Of a stretch of DNA of 64,000 nucleotides, positions 26,794 to 36,368 are shown one piece after another. The DNA is from Flavobacterium frigoritolerans. GTDB lineage: Bacteria; Bacteroidota; Bacteroidia; Flavobacteriales; Flavobacteriaceae. Position 1 is the first letter of the stretch, and each line of letters begins with the position of its first letter. The stretch is from positions 62,001 through 126,000 of the forward strand of contig NZ_JAOZEV010000005.1 of assembly GCF_025847275.1 (NCBI RefSeq), given 5' to 3'. Below the pieces are notes generated by a model. The model saw only the letters and a program-made list of their open reading frames with translations. It was not told the origin of the DNA and searched no databases. A program made the translations under genes and the position numbers.

Positions 26794-27717
26794 TTGAGAG
26801 AAAAAGGTAAAAAGACTACACAAAATTAAGACTCCAAAAACGATTTCATTGTTTAGTTTATTTTGCGAAAACTCAATATGACTTGATCCCATAATAGCCA
26901 AAGGTGCAACTGTAAACAATAACAAATCATTGCTTTTATTAGGAGATACTAAAAATATAACAACTCCTATAAAGAAATAAGCTATAATTTTCTTATAAGA
27001 AGAATGTAGTAACAATGGTCTATTTGATAATGTTAATAACAACGAAACTACTAAGAATAGAGCAACTGCGACATATATTGACAAAGCTCCGTTTTGGTAG
27101 TTATTGGTGAAATAATTGATTCTAAAATCAAGCAATGCATGATTTTTGAAAAATGTTATTACATCAATATTAAACAATAAAGATACCAGTAGAAAAAGTG
27201 TAGCTATAGTAAAAAGAGCTATAAATGGTAAAATCCAGTTTCTATAATCACCCGCAACGTGAAAAATTATTGATATAAATACTAATATAAGAAATAAAAT
27301 ACACCAAAATTGGAACAAAGAAGCCAATAGAATCCATAATGATGCATCAAATATTTTTTCTTTTGAAGCTTTAAGGGATTGCAATGATAACAAACGACGA
27401 AGCGCTAATAGTACAAAAAAATTGGCAAGTAAAATAGTAGGATTGTTAAACGCTGATGGAAAAAATAACGTTAACAATAAATAAAAAAATATCGTGTAAC
27501 CGTTGTCTTTACTAAGCCCATTTTTCTTGACCACAAAATTTGTTACCAACATCGATCCTAATACAACTATCAATAAGCTTATTTTTTCTGAAACTGAAAT
27601 AAGCGATTTTGTCCAAGAAATATCTTGAAATTGATAGATGAAAAAGAAAACCAGCATTAAAATTACGACCAAAGAATAATTTAATGGTGTAGATTTTTTA
27701 AAAACACTTGTTATCAT
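26788..27717 (-). CDS. DUF6427 multi-pass membrane protein
   Basis: 309 aa with about nine membrane helices and almost no soluble domain. The family (DUF6427) is confined largely to Flavobacteriia and is typically next to upp and purD as here. Residues resembling an EpsG/Wzy-like polymerase topology can be argued (long loop HVAGDYRNWILPF), but this is weak. Divergent from the DUF6341 gene. Confidence 0.78.
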   Translation of the reverse strand: MITSVFKKSTPLNYSLVVILMLVFFFIYQFQDISWTKSLISVSEKISLLIVVLGSMLVTNFVVKKNGLSKDNGYTIFFYLLLTLFFPSAFNNPTILLANFFVLLALRRLLSLQSLKASKEKIFDASLWILLASLFQFWCILFLILVFISIIFHVAGDYRNWILPFIALFTIATLFLLVSLLFNIDVITFFKNHALLDFRINYFTNNYQNGALSIYVAVALFLVVSLLLTLSNRPLLLHSSYKKIIAYFFIGVVIFLVSPNKSNDLLLFTVAPLAIMGSSHIEFSQNKLNNEIVFGVLILCSLFTFFSQL

Positions 27718-27737
27718 AAGGATATTTTATACTTTTG
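27708..27737 (+). promoter_or_regulatory. Promoter TTG-N19-TACTTTTG
   Basis: TTG at 27708-27710 and TACTTTTG at 27730-27737 with 19-bp spacing, an excellent Bacteroidota match. It would give a leader of about 118 nt for the gene at 27861. Confidence 0.6.
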
Positions 27738-27860
27738 TGACTGTAAATATAATACTTGTTTAAAAAGGAAACCAACAACTTGAAATAAAGATTCTGATTA
27801 TCGGGATTTATAACTTCAATGCGTTACAAAACAATAAATAACAAAATAATTTTATAAATT

Positions 27861-28091
27861 ATGACAGCTTTTTTTGAAGGAATACAGTACTTATTCGTAA
27901 ACATTTTATTTGCTCCACTTGATTTTTTACGTTCATTAGAACTTGTATCATGGTTTGGTGCTAATACAATTAATTGGATTTTCATGATTATCTGTGCAGC
28001 TGCAATGGTATATTGGATTAAACAATTACGCATTTTTGATGCAGCCGGAACAGAAAATCAAGATACTACGGCTCACTCTTTTTTAAAGTAA
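27861..28091 (+). CDS. DUF6341 small membrane protein
   Basis: 76 aa. Two hydrophobic segments: about 10-26 (YLFVNILFAPLDFL) and 33-53 (GANTINWIFMIICAAAMVYWI), with a polar tail ending in SFLK. Fits the DUF6341 family of Flavobacteriia. Its end overlaps the end of purD by 9 nt on the opposite strand. Function unknown; its constant place beside DUF6427 hints at a shared role. Confidence 0.8.
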   Translation: MTAFFEGIQYLFVNILFAPLDFLRSLELVSWFGANTINWIFMIICAAAMVYWIKQLRIFDAAGTENQDTTAHSFLK

Positions 28092-29357
28092 GTCAAAGCC
28101 AATATCTTTTCTAAAATACATCTTATCAAAATTTAGCTTGTCTATGTTTTGATAAGATTTTTTTATGGCCTCTTGAAAGTTGTCTCCATACGAAGTCACT
28201 GCCAAAACTCTTCCTCCATTACTTAGAACATTGTCATTCTCTAGCTTTGTTCCTGCATGGAAAACAATAGAATCTGAAATATTCTCTAATCCAGAAATTA
28301 CTTTTCCTTTTTCAAAATCCTCTGGGTAACCACCTGAAACAACCATAATTGTTGTAGCGCTTCTTGGATCTACCTCTAGAGAAATTGTATCCAATTTTTC
28401 ATTAGCAACAGCTAAGAACAATTCTACTAAATCAGTTTTTAATCTTGGAACTACAACTTCAGTTTCTGGATCACCCATTCTTACATTGTATTCTATAACG
28501 ATTGGTTCATTGTTAACATTTATCAATCCAATAAAAACAAAACCTTTGTACTCGATTCCGTCTTTTTGGAAACCTTCGATTGTTGGTTTAACAATGCGTG
28601 TTTCGATTTTTTCCATTAAAACAGCATCAACATAAGGAACTGGAGAAACTGCTCCCATTCCGCCTGTATTTAATCCTGTATCACCTTCTCCAATACGTTT
28701 GTAATCTTTTGCTGTAGGCAGTATTTTATAACTTTTACCATCTGTTAATACAAAACAGCTTAGTTCGATACCATCTAAAAACTCTTCGATAACAACTTTT
28801 GAACTCGCTGTACCAAATTTTTCATGAACTAACATGTTTCTTAATTCAGTTTTAGCTTCTTCTAAATCTTGAATAATCAAAACTCCTTTACCTGCTGCCA
28901 AACCATCAGCTTTTAAAACATAAGGAGGTTGCAATGTTTCTAGAAACTCACATCCTTTTTCTACAGTTTCTGCAGTAAAACTATCATAAGCTGCTGTTGG
29001 AATATTGTGCTTGATCAAAAACTCTTTAGCAAACTCTTTACTTCCTTCAAGTTGTGCGCCTAATTTTGATGGTCCGATAACCGGAATATGTTTTAAACTT
29101 TCGTCGTTTTTAAAATAATCGTAAATCCCTTTTACCAATGGATCTTCGGGTCCAACGACAACCATACCTATGTTTTCCCCAAGTACTAAGGTTTTTATTG
29201 CTTCAAAATCGGTTGGACTAATGTTTACATTGTGAGCAATACCAGCTGTTCCAGCATTTCCTGGTGCCACAAAAAGTTTATCGCATAGCGGACTTTGAAT
29301 CATTTTCCATGCAAACGCATGCTCTCTTCCTCCTGAACCCAATAGTAAAATTGTCAT
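28083..29357 (-). CDS. purD: Phosphoribosylamine-glycine ligase (GARS)
   Basis: 424 aa. Second step of purine synthesis: joins glycine to phosphoribosylamine with ATP. N-domain start MTILLLGSGGREHAFAWKM; ATP-grasp domain with KADGLAAGKGVLI near 150 and the signature VRMGDPETEV near 290. Full length and ordinary. Confidence 0.96.
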   Translation of the reverse strand: MTILLLGSGGREHAFAWKMIQSPLCDKLFVAPGNAGTAGIAHNVNISPTDFEAIKTLVLGENIGMVVVGPEDPLVKGIYDYFKNDESLKHIPVIGPSKLGAQLEGSKEFAKEFLIKHNIPTAAYDSFTAETVEKGCEFLETLQPPYVLKADGLAAGKGVLIIQDLEEAKTELRNMLVHEKFGTASSKVVIEEFLDGIELSCFVLTDGKSYKILPTAKDYKRIGEGDTGLNTGGMGAVSPVPYVDAVLMEKIETRIVKPTIEGFQKDGIEYKGFVFIGLINVNNEPIVIEYNVRMGDPETEVVVPRLKTDLVELFLAVANEKLDTISLEVDPRSATTIMVVSGGYPEDFEKGKVISGLENISDSIVFHAGTKLENDNVLSNGGRVLAVTSYGDNFQEAIKKSYQNIDKLNFDKMYFRKDIGFDLL

Positions 29358-29382
29358 TGTATAGTTGTATTTAGTTGTGGTG

Positions 29383-29390
29383 CAAAAATA
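29383..29390 (-). promoter_or_regulatory. -7 element of purD
   Basis: Minus strand reads TATTTTTG, 25 bp before the purD start. No clear -33 element. Confidence 0.4.
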
Positions 29391-29464
29391 ATTGCTTTTA
29401 ACCTTAAAACAGAATTAATTTTTAAAAAGTTGTTGGTTCTTGATTTTTAGTTGTTGGTAAGTAT

Positions 29465-29472
29465 TATTTTTG
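29465..29472 (+). promoter_or_regulatory. -7 element TATTTTTG
   Basis: Fits TAnnTTTG and covers the TTG that could open the longer frame at 29470, so the ATG at 29491 is the more likely start of the next gene. Confidence 0.45.
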
Positions 29473-29490
29473 ATAAAATTTATCCTCCAA

Positions 29491-30801
29491 ATGCTTCGAC
29501 TTTTTGATCTTTCTCTTCTTATAAATGGATTTCCAATTAAGGAAGCTAAAGCTGAATTGGATACCATTATGGGGCTTTCTGAAAAAGAGCATGCTCTATT
29601 TATTCAGCATAAAAAAGAAGAAATCGTTGCTTATCATTTGCAAAACAATCCTTTTTATGCTGCATTGGTTGGTTCTATAAATACCAAAAGCTGGAATGAT
29701 TTACCAATTTTGAACAAACAGAATTTGCAAAAACCTCTTTCAGAAAGACTATCTAAAGGTTATTCTATAAAAAACGTTTACCTCAACAAAACCTCTGGAT
29801 CAAGCGGAACTCCTTTTGTTTTTGCAAAAGATAAATATTGTCATGCTTTAACCTGGGCTTCTAATAGTATGCGTTTTGGTTGGCACGGAATCAATTTTAA
29901 TACTTCGTATCAAGCCCGTTTTTATGGTATTCCGATGGATTTTATTGGAAACAAAAAAGAACGTTTTAAAGATTTTTTAAGCAACCGTTATCGGTTTCCT
30001 ATTTTTAATTTATCTGATATTGTTTTAGAACGGTTTTTACAAAAATTCCGAATCAAAAAATTCGATTACCTCAACGGCTACACAAGTTCGATTGTTTTGT
30101 TTGCTAAGTTTTTAGAAAAGAAGAATATCATCTTAAAAGATATCTGTCCTAGTTTAAAAGCTTGTTTTGTTACTTCTGAAATGCTTTTTGAATCGGATAA
30201 AAACCTTTTAAAAAAACAATTTGGGATTCTGATTATTAATGAATACGGAGCATCTGAACTTGATTTAATTGCTTTTGAAAATCCTAATGAAGAATGGCAA
30301 ATAAATGCAGAAACTCTTTTTGTCGAAATTCTGGACGAAAATAATCAACCTGTTCCAAATGGAATTGAAGGTAGAATTATAATCACTTCTTTATTCAACA
30401 AAGCGCATCCGTTTATTCGTTATGATATAGGTGATATCGGAATTTTGGATAAAAAAAGCACTTCGCAAAAGCCAATTCTTAAAAAACTTATTGGCAGAAC
30501 CAATGATGTTGCGGTTTTACCAAGCGGTAAAAAATCACCTGGATTAACGTTTTATTATGTGACCAAAAGTATAATCGAAGACGACGGAAATGTAAAAGAG
30601 TTTATTATTAAACAAACTCAAATAGATTCTTTTGAAATAGAATATGTTAGTGATAATGAACTCCATAAAAATCAAATTGAGAAAATTAAAACTGCAATTG
30701 CTCTCTATCTTGAACCTGATTTAAACTTCACTTTTACCCGAAAAACAGTTTTAGAAAGAACTAATCGCGGAAAGCTAAAACAATTTAAATCTTGTTTGTA
30801 A
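29491..30801 (+). CDS. Phenylacetate-CoA ligase-like (CapK-type) adenylate-forming enzyme
   Basis: 436 aa from the ATG at 29491. The phosphate-binding loop is NKTSGSSGTPFVF at about 100-112; YGASELDLIAFEN resembles the A5 motif; RYDIGDIG and RTND carry the conserved Asp and Arg that hold ATP, and a C-terminal Lys-rich part (NRGKLKQFKS) supplies the lid lysine. CapK-type members occur in capsule and polysaccharide clusters. The surface-polysaccharide genes begin 0.6 kb downstream on the other strand. Substrate unknown. Confidence 0.85.
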   Translation: MLRLFDLSLLINGFPIKEAKAELDTIMGLSEKEHALFIQHKKEEIVAYHLQNNPFYAALVGSINTKSWNDLPILNKQNLQKPLSERLSKGYSIKNVYLNKTSGSSGTPFVFAKDKYCHALTWASNSMRFGWHGINFNTSYQARFYGIPMDFIGNKKERFKDFLSNRYRFPIFNLSDIVLERFLQKFRIKKFDYLNGYTSSIVLFAKFLEKKNIILKDICPSLKACFVTSEMLFESDKNLLKKQFGILIINEYGASELDLIAFENPNEEWQINAETLFVEILDENNQPVPNGIEGRIIITSLFNKAHPFIRYDIGDIGILDKKSTSQKPILKKLIGRTNDVAVLPSGKKSPGLTFYYVTKSIIEDDGNVKEFIIKQTQIDSFEIEYVSDNELHKNQIEKIKTAIALYLEPDLNFTFTRKTVLERTNRGKLKQFKSCL

Positions 30802-30823
30802 TATAGATAAAATCTTACGTTTG
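30795..30823 (+). promoter_or_regulatory. Promoter of the ORF6N gene
   Basis: TTTG at 30795-30798 and TACGTTTG at 30816-30823 with 17-bp spacing, 19 bp before the ATG at 30843. It overlaps the end of the previous gene. Confidence 0.55.
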
Positions 30824-30842
30824 TTTTTTTTAATTAAAACTC

Positions 30843-31373
30843 ATGGACGATCAATCTCTGCTTTCTGAAGAAACTGTTTCTAACAAAATTTACTTTATCC
30901 GAAATCAAAAAGTAATGCTGGATAGCGATCTGGATTTACTTTATGGAATAGAAACAAAACGATTAAACGAACAAGTAAAAAGAAATATCTCTAGATTTCC
31001 CGAAGATTTTATGTTTCAACTAACTGAAGTTGAGTATAATTCTTCAAGGTCGCAAATTGCGACCTTGAAGAATGGCAGAGGATTTAACTTAAAATATTTA
31101 CCTTTTGCTTTCACAGAACATGGTGTTTTGATGCTATCAAGTGTCCTAAAAAGTGATAAAGCAATTCAAACTAATATCCAAATCATGCGTATTTTCACGA
31201 AAGTAAGACAAATGCTTCTGGACACAACCGAAATGAAAATAGATATTCTGCAGATTCAAAAGAAATTAGAGAATCATGATAAAAATATTGAATTGGTCTT
31301 TTCTTATTTAGATGAACTCACTGAGAAAAAAGAAGACGAAAGCGAAAGAGTGAAAATTGGATATAAAAAATAA
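30843..31373 (+). CDS. ORF6N-domain DNA-binding protein
   Basis: 176 aa. The ORF6N domain covers about 13-125: IYFIRNQKVMLDSDLDLLYG, KRNISRFPEDFMFQLTEVE, and KYLPFAFTEHGVLMLSSVL are its classic blocks. A C-terminal helical, charged tail follows (coiled coil about 135-165). The domain is known from phages and plasmids and from many lone chromosomal genes in Bacteroidota; a DNA-binding, antirepressor-like role is assumed. The codons for SSRSQIATLKN form a perfect 35-bp palindrome, and a related palindrome lies 4 bp after the stop codon. It sits alone between metabolic and polysaccharide genes, with no phage genes near. Confidence 0.9.
   Translation: MDDQSLLSEETVSNKIYFIRNQKVMLDSDLDLLYGIETKRLNEQVKRNISRFPEDFMFQLTEVEYNSSRSQIATLKNGRGFNLKYLPFAFTEHGVLMLSSVLKSDKAIQTNIQIMRIFTKVRQMLLDTTEMKIDILQIQKKLENHDKNIELVFSYLDELTEKKEDESERVKIGYKK
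31039..31073. repeat. 35-bp perfect palindrome inside the ORF6N gene
   Basis: 17-bp arms (31039-31055 and 31057-31073) around one central base; the core is AAGGTCGCAA / TTGCGACCTT. It encodes the variable loop between two conserved ORF6N blocks. Confidence 0.9.
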
Positions 31374-31377
31374 TAAA

Positions 31378-31410
31378 TTCTCTAAGGTCACAAATTGTGA
31401 CCTTAGAGAA
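31378..31410. repeat. 33-bp perfect palindrome after the ORF6N gene
   Basis: 16-bp arms (31378-31393 and 31395-31410) around one base; the core AAGGTCACAA / TTGTGACCTT differs from the in-gene palindrome by one paired change on each side. Translated on plus it would read SLRSQIVTLE, which fits the same ORF6N loop. It may also terminate the converging genes. Confidence 0.88.
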
Positions 31411-31413
31411 ATA

Positions 31414-32178
31414 CTAAACTCTCTTTATATATTTTGGTTTTATAACCAATTGAGTGAACAGAAATCGGGTCATAAGAATACAGGAAACCATAAAATTAAA
31501 TCCATGAAATCGCCTGTAAACGCCAAAATTATGTTTGATTAATTTAAACTTTGAAGATGAAATTGAATCTTTTCTTATCCTATAATAAGCCAAAAATTCT
31601 GGAACTGGTTCTGCTTCTTTAATTTGCTTTAAAATTGTGAGCCACAAGCGCCAATCTTGCCTTTTTTGAGTAGCTTCGATTGTAATTTTTCCGAAAAATT
31701 CAACATCGTAAATTGCAGTTAAGTTCCCTACATAATTGCAAAAAAACAATTGTTGATAAGTTAAGTTTAATGGAGCTTCTATCTTTTTGTTTAGAACATT
31801 ACCCTCTTCATCAATCCACTCATAAAAACTAAACGTAAAAGGCAAATTCTTATCTTTTAAGAACTTTATTTGTTTTTCTAATTTTAGGGGAAACCATAAA
31901 TCATCAGCATCTAGAAATGCTATATACCTTCCATTTGCTTTATTCAAAGCTATATTTCTAGCAAAACCATTCCCTGAGTTGTTTTCTAATTCTATGATCT
32001 TGATTCGATTATCAGCTTGAGCAAATTCTTTTATTATTGCTACTGTATTATCTGTCGAGGCATCGTCAACCAAAATAATTTCCCAGTTAGGATAACTCTG
32101 GTTTTGTACAGACTGTATGGTTTTATCAATGAATTTTTCACAATTATACGTCGGAATTAAAATAGAAACTAAATCCAT
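31414..32178 (-). CDS. Family 2 glycosyltransferase
   Basis: 254 aa, GT-A fold. The nucleotide-sugar site is VSILIPTYNCEKFIDKTIQSV at 4-24 with DDAS near 39, and the metal-binding DADD (AFLDADDLWF) lies near 90. C-terminal part has no membrane helix. It overlaps the next gene upstream by one base, so it is co-translated with the polyprenyl glycosylphosphotransferase and probably adds a sugar to the lipid-linked unit that the latter starts. Confidence 0.92.
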   Translation of the reverse strand: MDLVSILIPTYNCEKFIDKTIQSVQNQSYPNWEIILVDDASTDNTVAIIKEFAQADNRIKIIELENNSGNGFARNIALNKANGRYIAFLDADDLWFPLKLEKQIKFLKDKNLPFTFSFYEWIDEEGNVLNKKIEAPLNLTYQQLFFCNYVGNLTAIYDVEFFGKITIEATQKRQDWRLWLTILKQIKEAEPVPEFLAYYRIRKDSISSSKFKLIKHNFGVYRRFHGFNFMVSCILMTRFLFTQLVIKPKYIKRV

Positions 32179-33530
32179 TAATATGCTTTATCATCGCCTT
32201 TTAGCGTATTGCAAATTGTATCAAAAATTATTTTTATATCTAACAAAATAGACCAGTTTTCCATATAAAAAATATCATATTTAACTCGGTTAATAATATC
32301 TTTATCCGATTCTACTTCGCCACGAAACCCACTCGTTTGAGCTAATCCTGTAATACCTGGCTTAACAAAATGCCTTACCATAAATTTATTGATTTTAAGC
32401 GCATAAACCTCTGTTACGCTTAACATATGGGGTCTTGGTCCTACTACTGACATATTACCCATTAAAACATTGAAAAATTGTGGCAATTCATCAATACTCG
32501 TCTTACGAATAAATGCACCAATTTTTGTTATTCTTTCATCATTTTTAGAAGCCAGATTTATATGTGCTTCATCATTTAATTTCATCGATCGAAACTTATA
32601 GCAATAAAACTCTTTATTATTCAATCCATTCCTCTTTTGCTTGAAAAAAATTGGCCCTTTTGTTTCTGATTTTATTAAAATTCCTATAATTGGTATTAAC
32701 CACGAAAGTATTCCAACTATAATTATAGTAGAAAAAACAACATCAAAAATACGCTTAACAGCTTTATTAAAATTATCATCTAGCCGAATATTTCTTAACT
32801 TAAGAACAGGTATATAATCATAATATTCAAACATAAAATTTCTGAAAAATATTTGCTTATCGTCAGGAATAAATTTTAATGTCTTCAAATTATTATCTGC
32901 AAAATAAATAAGATCCCTCATTTGTTGTTGTGATAAATCAATCATAGAACAATACATTTCATCTATTCTATTTAATAAAACAAAATCTAGCATTTGATTA
33001 ATTTGACATTTTTTATCACTCCCAATATCAAATATATGCATCAGCTTATAACCATAATCTAAATTATCCGTAAAAAAATTTTGCAATGGAGCAACACTCT
33101 TACTATTCCCCATTAATACTACTCGTCTGGAGTTACCTCCATATAGCACCCTGAATTTTTTTAGGAAAAAATAAATAGAAAATTTAATGGTTAATATCAC
33201 CAAAAAGGAGCTGCTAATAAATACAACTACTGAAGGTAAACTTATTCTTTTTGAATAAAAAAAAGCTAATGCAAAAACTACTAAACTAAACAAAACATAT
33301 TGCTTAAGTGCACAATTTAAAATTGCAATTACTTTAGTATATCGATATACCTCATAAAAACCTAAGTGTACAGCAATAGAAACCCAAGCAAAGCTCAAAG
33401 CTAAAGGAAATATGATTTGGTGAACAGGAAAATCAATTATATAAACCGCAAATAAATTGATGATAATTAAATCTATCAAATATGAGAAAGGCCTAATATA
33501 ACCTGAATATCTTCCTGTTTTTGTTCGCAT
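32178..33530 (-). CDS. Polyprenyl glycosylphosphotransferase (initiating sugar-phosphate transferase)
   Basis: 450 aa. The first step of a surface-polysaccharide repeat: moves a sugar phosphate onto undecaprenyl phosphate. There are four N-terminal membrane helices (about 12-110), a CoA-binding-like central domain, a further helix near 265-285, and the C-terminal bacterial sugar transferase domain with YKFRSM, RKTSIDELPQFFNVLMGNMSVVGPRP and KPGITGLAQ. It directly follows the SDR gene and overlaps the GT2 gene. Confidence 0.93.
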   Translation of the reverse strand: MRTKTGRYSGYIRPFSYLIDLIIINLFAVYIIDFPVHQIIFPLALSFAWVSIAVHLGFYEVYRYTKVIAILNCALKQYVLFSLVVFALAFFYSKRISLPSVVVFISSSFLVILTIKFSIYFFLKKFRVLYGGNSRRVVLMGNSKSVAPLQNFFTDNLDYGYKLMHIFDIGSDKKCQINQMLDFVLLNRIDEMYCSMIDLSQQQMRDLIYFADNNLKTLKFIPDDKQIFFRNFMFEYYDYIPVLKLRNIRLDDNFNKAVKRIFDVVFSTIIIVGILSWLIPIIGILIKSETKGPIFFKQKRNGLNNKEFYCYKFRSMKLNDEAHINLASKNDERITKIGAFIRKTSIDELPQFFNVLMGNMSVVGPRPHMLSVTEVYALKINKFMVRHFVKPGITGLAQTSGFRGEVESDKDIINRVKYDIFYMENWSILLDIKIIFDTICNTLKGDDKAY

Positions 33531-34514
33531 CTACCTTATATAATTTGAAAAATCTTTATGTTCTTCTTTCGATAGCTCTTCTTTAGAAAGGGACTTAAAA
33601 TAATCATATGTAATTTTCATTCCCTCTGCACGATTAACTTTAGCTTCCCAACCAAGCAATTGCTTTGCCTTTGTAGTATCTGGCTGTCGTTGTAATGGAT
33701 CATTAATCGGTAATGGATGGTAAACTACTTTTTGATTTGTTCCTGTAAGTTTTATAATTTCTTCTGCAAAATCTTTTATAGTAATTTCATCTGGATTTCC
33801 AATATTTACTGGATATACGTAATCAGAATGTAACAATCGGAAAATACCTTCTACCTGATCATCTACATAACAAAATGAGCGGGTTTGCATACCATCTCCA
33901 AAAATGGTTAAATCTTCTCCTCGAAGTGCCTGACCAATAAAAGCTGGAATTACTCGGCCATCATTAAGTCGCATTCTAGGTCCGTAAGTATTAAAAATAC
34001 GCACTATTCTGGTTTCTACACCGTGAAAAGTATGATAAGCCATTGTGATAGATTCTTGAAAACGTTTTGCTTCATCATAAACTCCACGCGGCCCTATTGT
34101 ATTTACATTTCCGTAATATTCCTCTGTTTGTGGGTGTACCAAAGGATCCCCATAAACTTCAGATGTTGAAGCAATCAAAATTCTTGCTTTTTTTACACGT
34201 GCTAAACCTAATAAATTATGTGTTCCTAATGAACCTACTTTTAAGGTTTGAATAGGAATTTTTAAATAATCTATTGGACTTGCTGGTGAAGCAAAATGTA
34301 GTATATAATCTAAATCTCCAGGAACATGTACAAATTTTGTAATATCATGATGATAAAATTCGAAACTTTCAAGTTTAAATAAATGCTCGATGTTTTTTAA
34401 ATCACCAGTAATTAAATTATCCATTCCGATAACATAATAACCTTCTTTTATAAAACGGTCGCAAAGATGTGAACCTAAAAATCCTGCTGCTCCTGTAATA
34501 AGAATTCTTTTCAT
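33531..34514 (-). CDS. UDP-glucuronate decarboxylase-type SDR (UDP-xylose synthase)
   Basis: 327 aa from the ATG at 34514. NAD-binding [10 protein letters not shown] at about 8-17; catalytic Ser/Thr region [10 protein letters not shown] and YDEAKR with the Tyr-x3-Lys pair; [13 protein letters not shown] follows, as in UDP-xylose synthases. It probably provides UDP-xylose for the polysaccharide made by its two downstream neighbours. A TTG-started extension to 34535 is rejected because the -7 element covers it. Confidence 0.9.
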   Translation of the reverse strand: MKRILITGAAGFLGSHLCDRFIKEGYYVIGMDNLITGDLKNIEHLFKLESFEFYHHDITKFVHVPGDLDYILHFASPASPIDYLKIPIQTLKVGSLGTHNLLGLARVKKARILIASTSEVYGDPLVHPQTEEYYGNVNTIGPRGVYDEAKRFQESITMAYHTFHGVETRIVRIFNTYGPRMRLNDGRVIPAFIGQALRGEDLTIFGDGMQTRSFCYVDDQVEGIFRLLHSDYVYPVNIGNPDEITIKDFAEEIIKLTGTNQKVVYHPLPINDPLQRQPDTTKAKQLLGWEAKVNRAEGMKITYDYFKSLSKEELSKEEHKDFSNYIR

Positions 34515-34532
34515 TGTATTTTTTGTATGTGC

Positions 34533-34540
34533 CAAATGTA
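34533..34540 (-). promoter_or_regulatory. -7 element of the polysaccharide genes
   Basis: Minus strand reads TACATTTG, 18 bp before the ATG at 34514; it serves the SDR, glycosylphosphotransferase and GT2 genes, which abut or overlap. Confidence 0.5.
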
Positions 34541-34658
34541 ATTTATAAATTCAATTACATTCTTTAAAATATTGTAATCTAATCTTTGCGATAACATTAA
34601 TCGCAAATCTATTTTTATTTTATCAAGGGCACAAAAGTGCCTTTGTATGCTAATGTTA

Positions 34659-36338
34659 TTATTTTACGTTAAAAATCTGCTCTAAGATTTTAATCGTAAT
34701 CAAATAAGTTGGCTTAACTCCTGTTGTTCCTAATCCTCCAGAAGCCAATGTGCTTCCTGTTTCTAATGGATTATCTGATGCATAATAAGCATATCTCACC
34801 TTTATATCATGTGGAACACTTTTTCTGATTTTTGAAGCTGACTGAATCGCTTTTTGGTAATACGATCCTTCCATTTCAAGACCAATAACACTCCAAGTAG
34901 ATTCATGGAAGAATTTTAATAGATCGCGGTTCTGTAATGATGTTCCTAATACGGTAACCATTGCCCCTTCAAAAACTGCAATATCATTTCCTTGAAACAT
35001 TGCCCCTGTTAATTCATTTTCGAAAAAGTAATTATCTGCTGTTCCTTCATTTATATGTGCTGTCGGAATCATTATATCTCCTTTACCACCTTCTAGAATC
35101 CCTGCTTTACCCATAATCGAAACCGATTTTACGTTAAGAAGTGTATCTTTTTTGTATGGTTTTAATAATTCATCGATTGTTTCGTAAGCTTGCTCACCAA
35201 ACGCATAATCCATAACAATGATTACTGGTTTCTTATCTTCTAAATCAGCTTTAGGAAATGCGGTTTTAGACCAGTCAATCTTAGCTGTATCAAAAATTTG
35301 TACATCGATATTAGTTCCTGAAGAATCTGGTAACGAAATCATTCCATTTTTCAAAGCTATTGCTTCAACATCTTTACGTATTGCATTTGCTCCTGATTTA
35401 CTTAATTCTTCATAAATAAAGAAATCAGATTTATCTTTGAACTTAGTTTTTAAAACCGGTGTTGCAAAGATAGAATTCATCACACTGTGCATATTAGCGC
35501 TAATAACATGTATAGGACGGTCTAAAAGCGAATTTGCTTTTAAAACCTCCTTGATGTTCGTTGCCCAGATTTCTCCGTGAATATGATGCCCTAAACGCTC
35601 TCTCAAAATAGGACTAAATGTAATTGTTCGTTTATTATTTTCAACAACTTCTTCAATCGCTAGTTTACCTAACCAATAAATAATATGCAAAAATCGATCT
35701 GGTTCCGCTTCAGAACCAAAAGCATCATAAATATTAAGAACATCTTCAAATGTTCTTCCTAAAATATTTGCAACATGCGATATTGCCTTTTCTTTCTCTA
35801 TAAGCGGTAACTTTTTTGTTTGCATTACTGCATGTTCCAGCTTAAGCCAGTCACGTGAAACTTCACCTCCATCATCTAATAGAACTCTATTTCTAATTTT
35901 ATGAGATTCAATAAAAATAAAAGTCAAGTGTGTCAAAATATCATAAATATCTGAGCGTCCTCGCGTAATTTCTACGTTCATTTGCTCCTCATCGATTCTG
36001 TAACAATTTCTTCTTCTCTTTGGAGGAACAATTGCTTGAAAATGTGATTTAGAATATCCTTCGTCTGAAGTTAGATTAATATAACGACATTCTTCAATTC
36101 CTATCGGAAGTCTTTCTATAACATATAAAAGCCCATTAAGCTCTACTTTTTCTTCGGCAATATTTCCGTAAATCTCTGGTCGCAAAGCTAATAATGCTTC
36201 ACGTAATGTATCGCCCGAAATTCCCATTGGTTTATAAAAACCTCTGTTAAACAAGTGGCGCATTGTAATGTACATTTTTTCAATAGCAGCTGATGATTCT
36301 TGTGCTCTTGATCTCGAAATGTTTTTTGATTCTTTCAT
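34659..36338 (-). CDS. DUF6909 protein with phosphorylase-like C-terminal domain
   Basis: 559 aa, no signal or membrane segment. The N-terminal half is helical and family-specific (DUF6909), with a Lys/Arg patch PPKRRRNCYRIDEE. The C-terminal half, from about 290, has features of the nucleoside phosphorylase/AMP nucleosidase fold: VSIMGKAGILEGGKGDIMIP, and WSVIGLEMEGSYYQKAI, whose EMEG matches the ribose-binding signature of that superfamily. Such a protein could cleave nucleotides or nucleosides, but this is inference. It is 30 bp upstream-adjacent to the GH3 gene in the reverse direction of transcription order (GH3 first, then this gene). Confidence 0.75.
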   Translation of the reverse strand: MKESKNISRSRAQESSAAIEKMYITMRHLFNRGFYKPMGISGDTLREALLALRPEIYGNIAEEKVELNGLLYVIERLPIGIEECRYINLTSDEGYSKSHFQAIVPPKRRRNCYRIDEEQMNVEITRGRSDIYDILTHLTFIFIESHKIRNRVLLDDGGEVSRDWLKLEHAVMQTKKLPLIEKEKAISHVANILGRTFEDVLNIYDAFGSEAEPDRFLHIIYWLGKLAIEEVVENNKRTITFSPILRERLGHHIHGEIWATNIKEVLKANSLLDRPIHVISANMHSVMNSIFATPVLKTKFKDKSDFFIYEELSKSGANAIRKDVEAIALKNGMISLPDSSGTNIDVQIFDTAKIDWSKTAFPKADLEDKKPVIIVMDYAFGEQAYETIDELLKPYKKDTLLNVKSVSIMGKAGILEGGKGDIMIPTAHINEGTADNYFFENELTGAMFQGNDIAVFEGAMVTVLGTSLQNRDLLKFFHESTWSVIGLEMEGSYYQKAIQSASKIRKSVPHDIKVRYAYYASDNPLETGSTLASGGLGTTGVKPTYLITIKILEQIFNVK

Positions 36339-36368
36339 TCTAATTATATTTTTTAAACTTTTTAAGCT

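Noticed and set aside
30843..31373. Prophage signal from the ORF6N gene
   Set aside because: No integrase, portal, terminase or other phage genes nearby; lone ORF6N genes are common in this phylum.
31357..31542. 61-codon plus-strand ORF after the ORF6N gene
   Set aside because: Overlaps the end of the converging glycosyltransferase gene and is explained by the palindrome.
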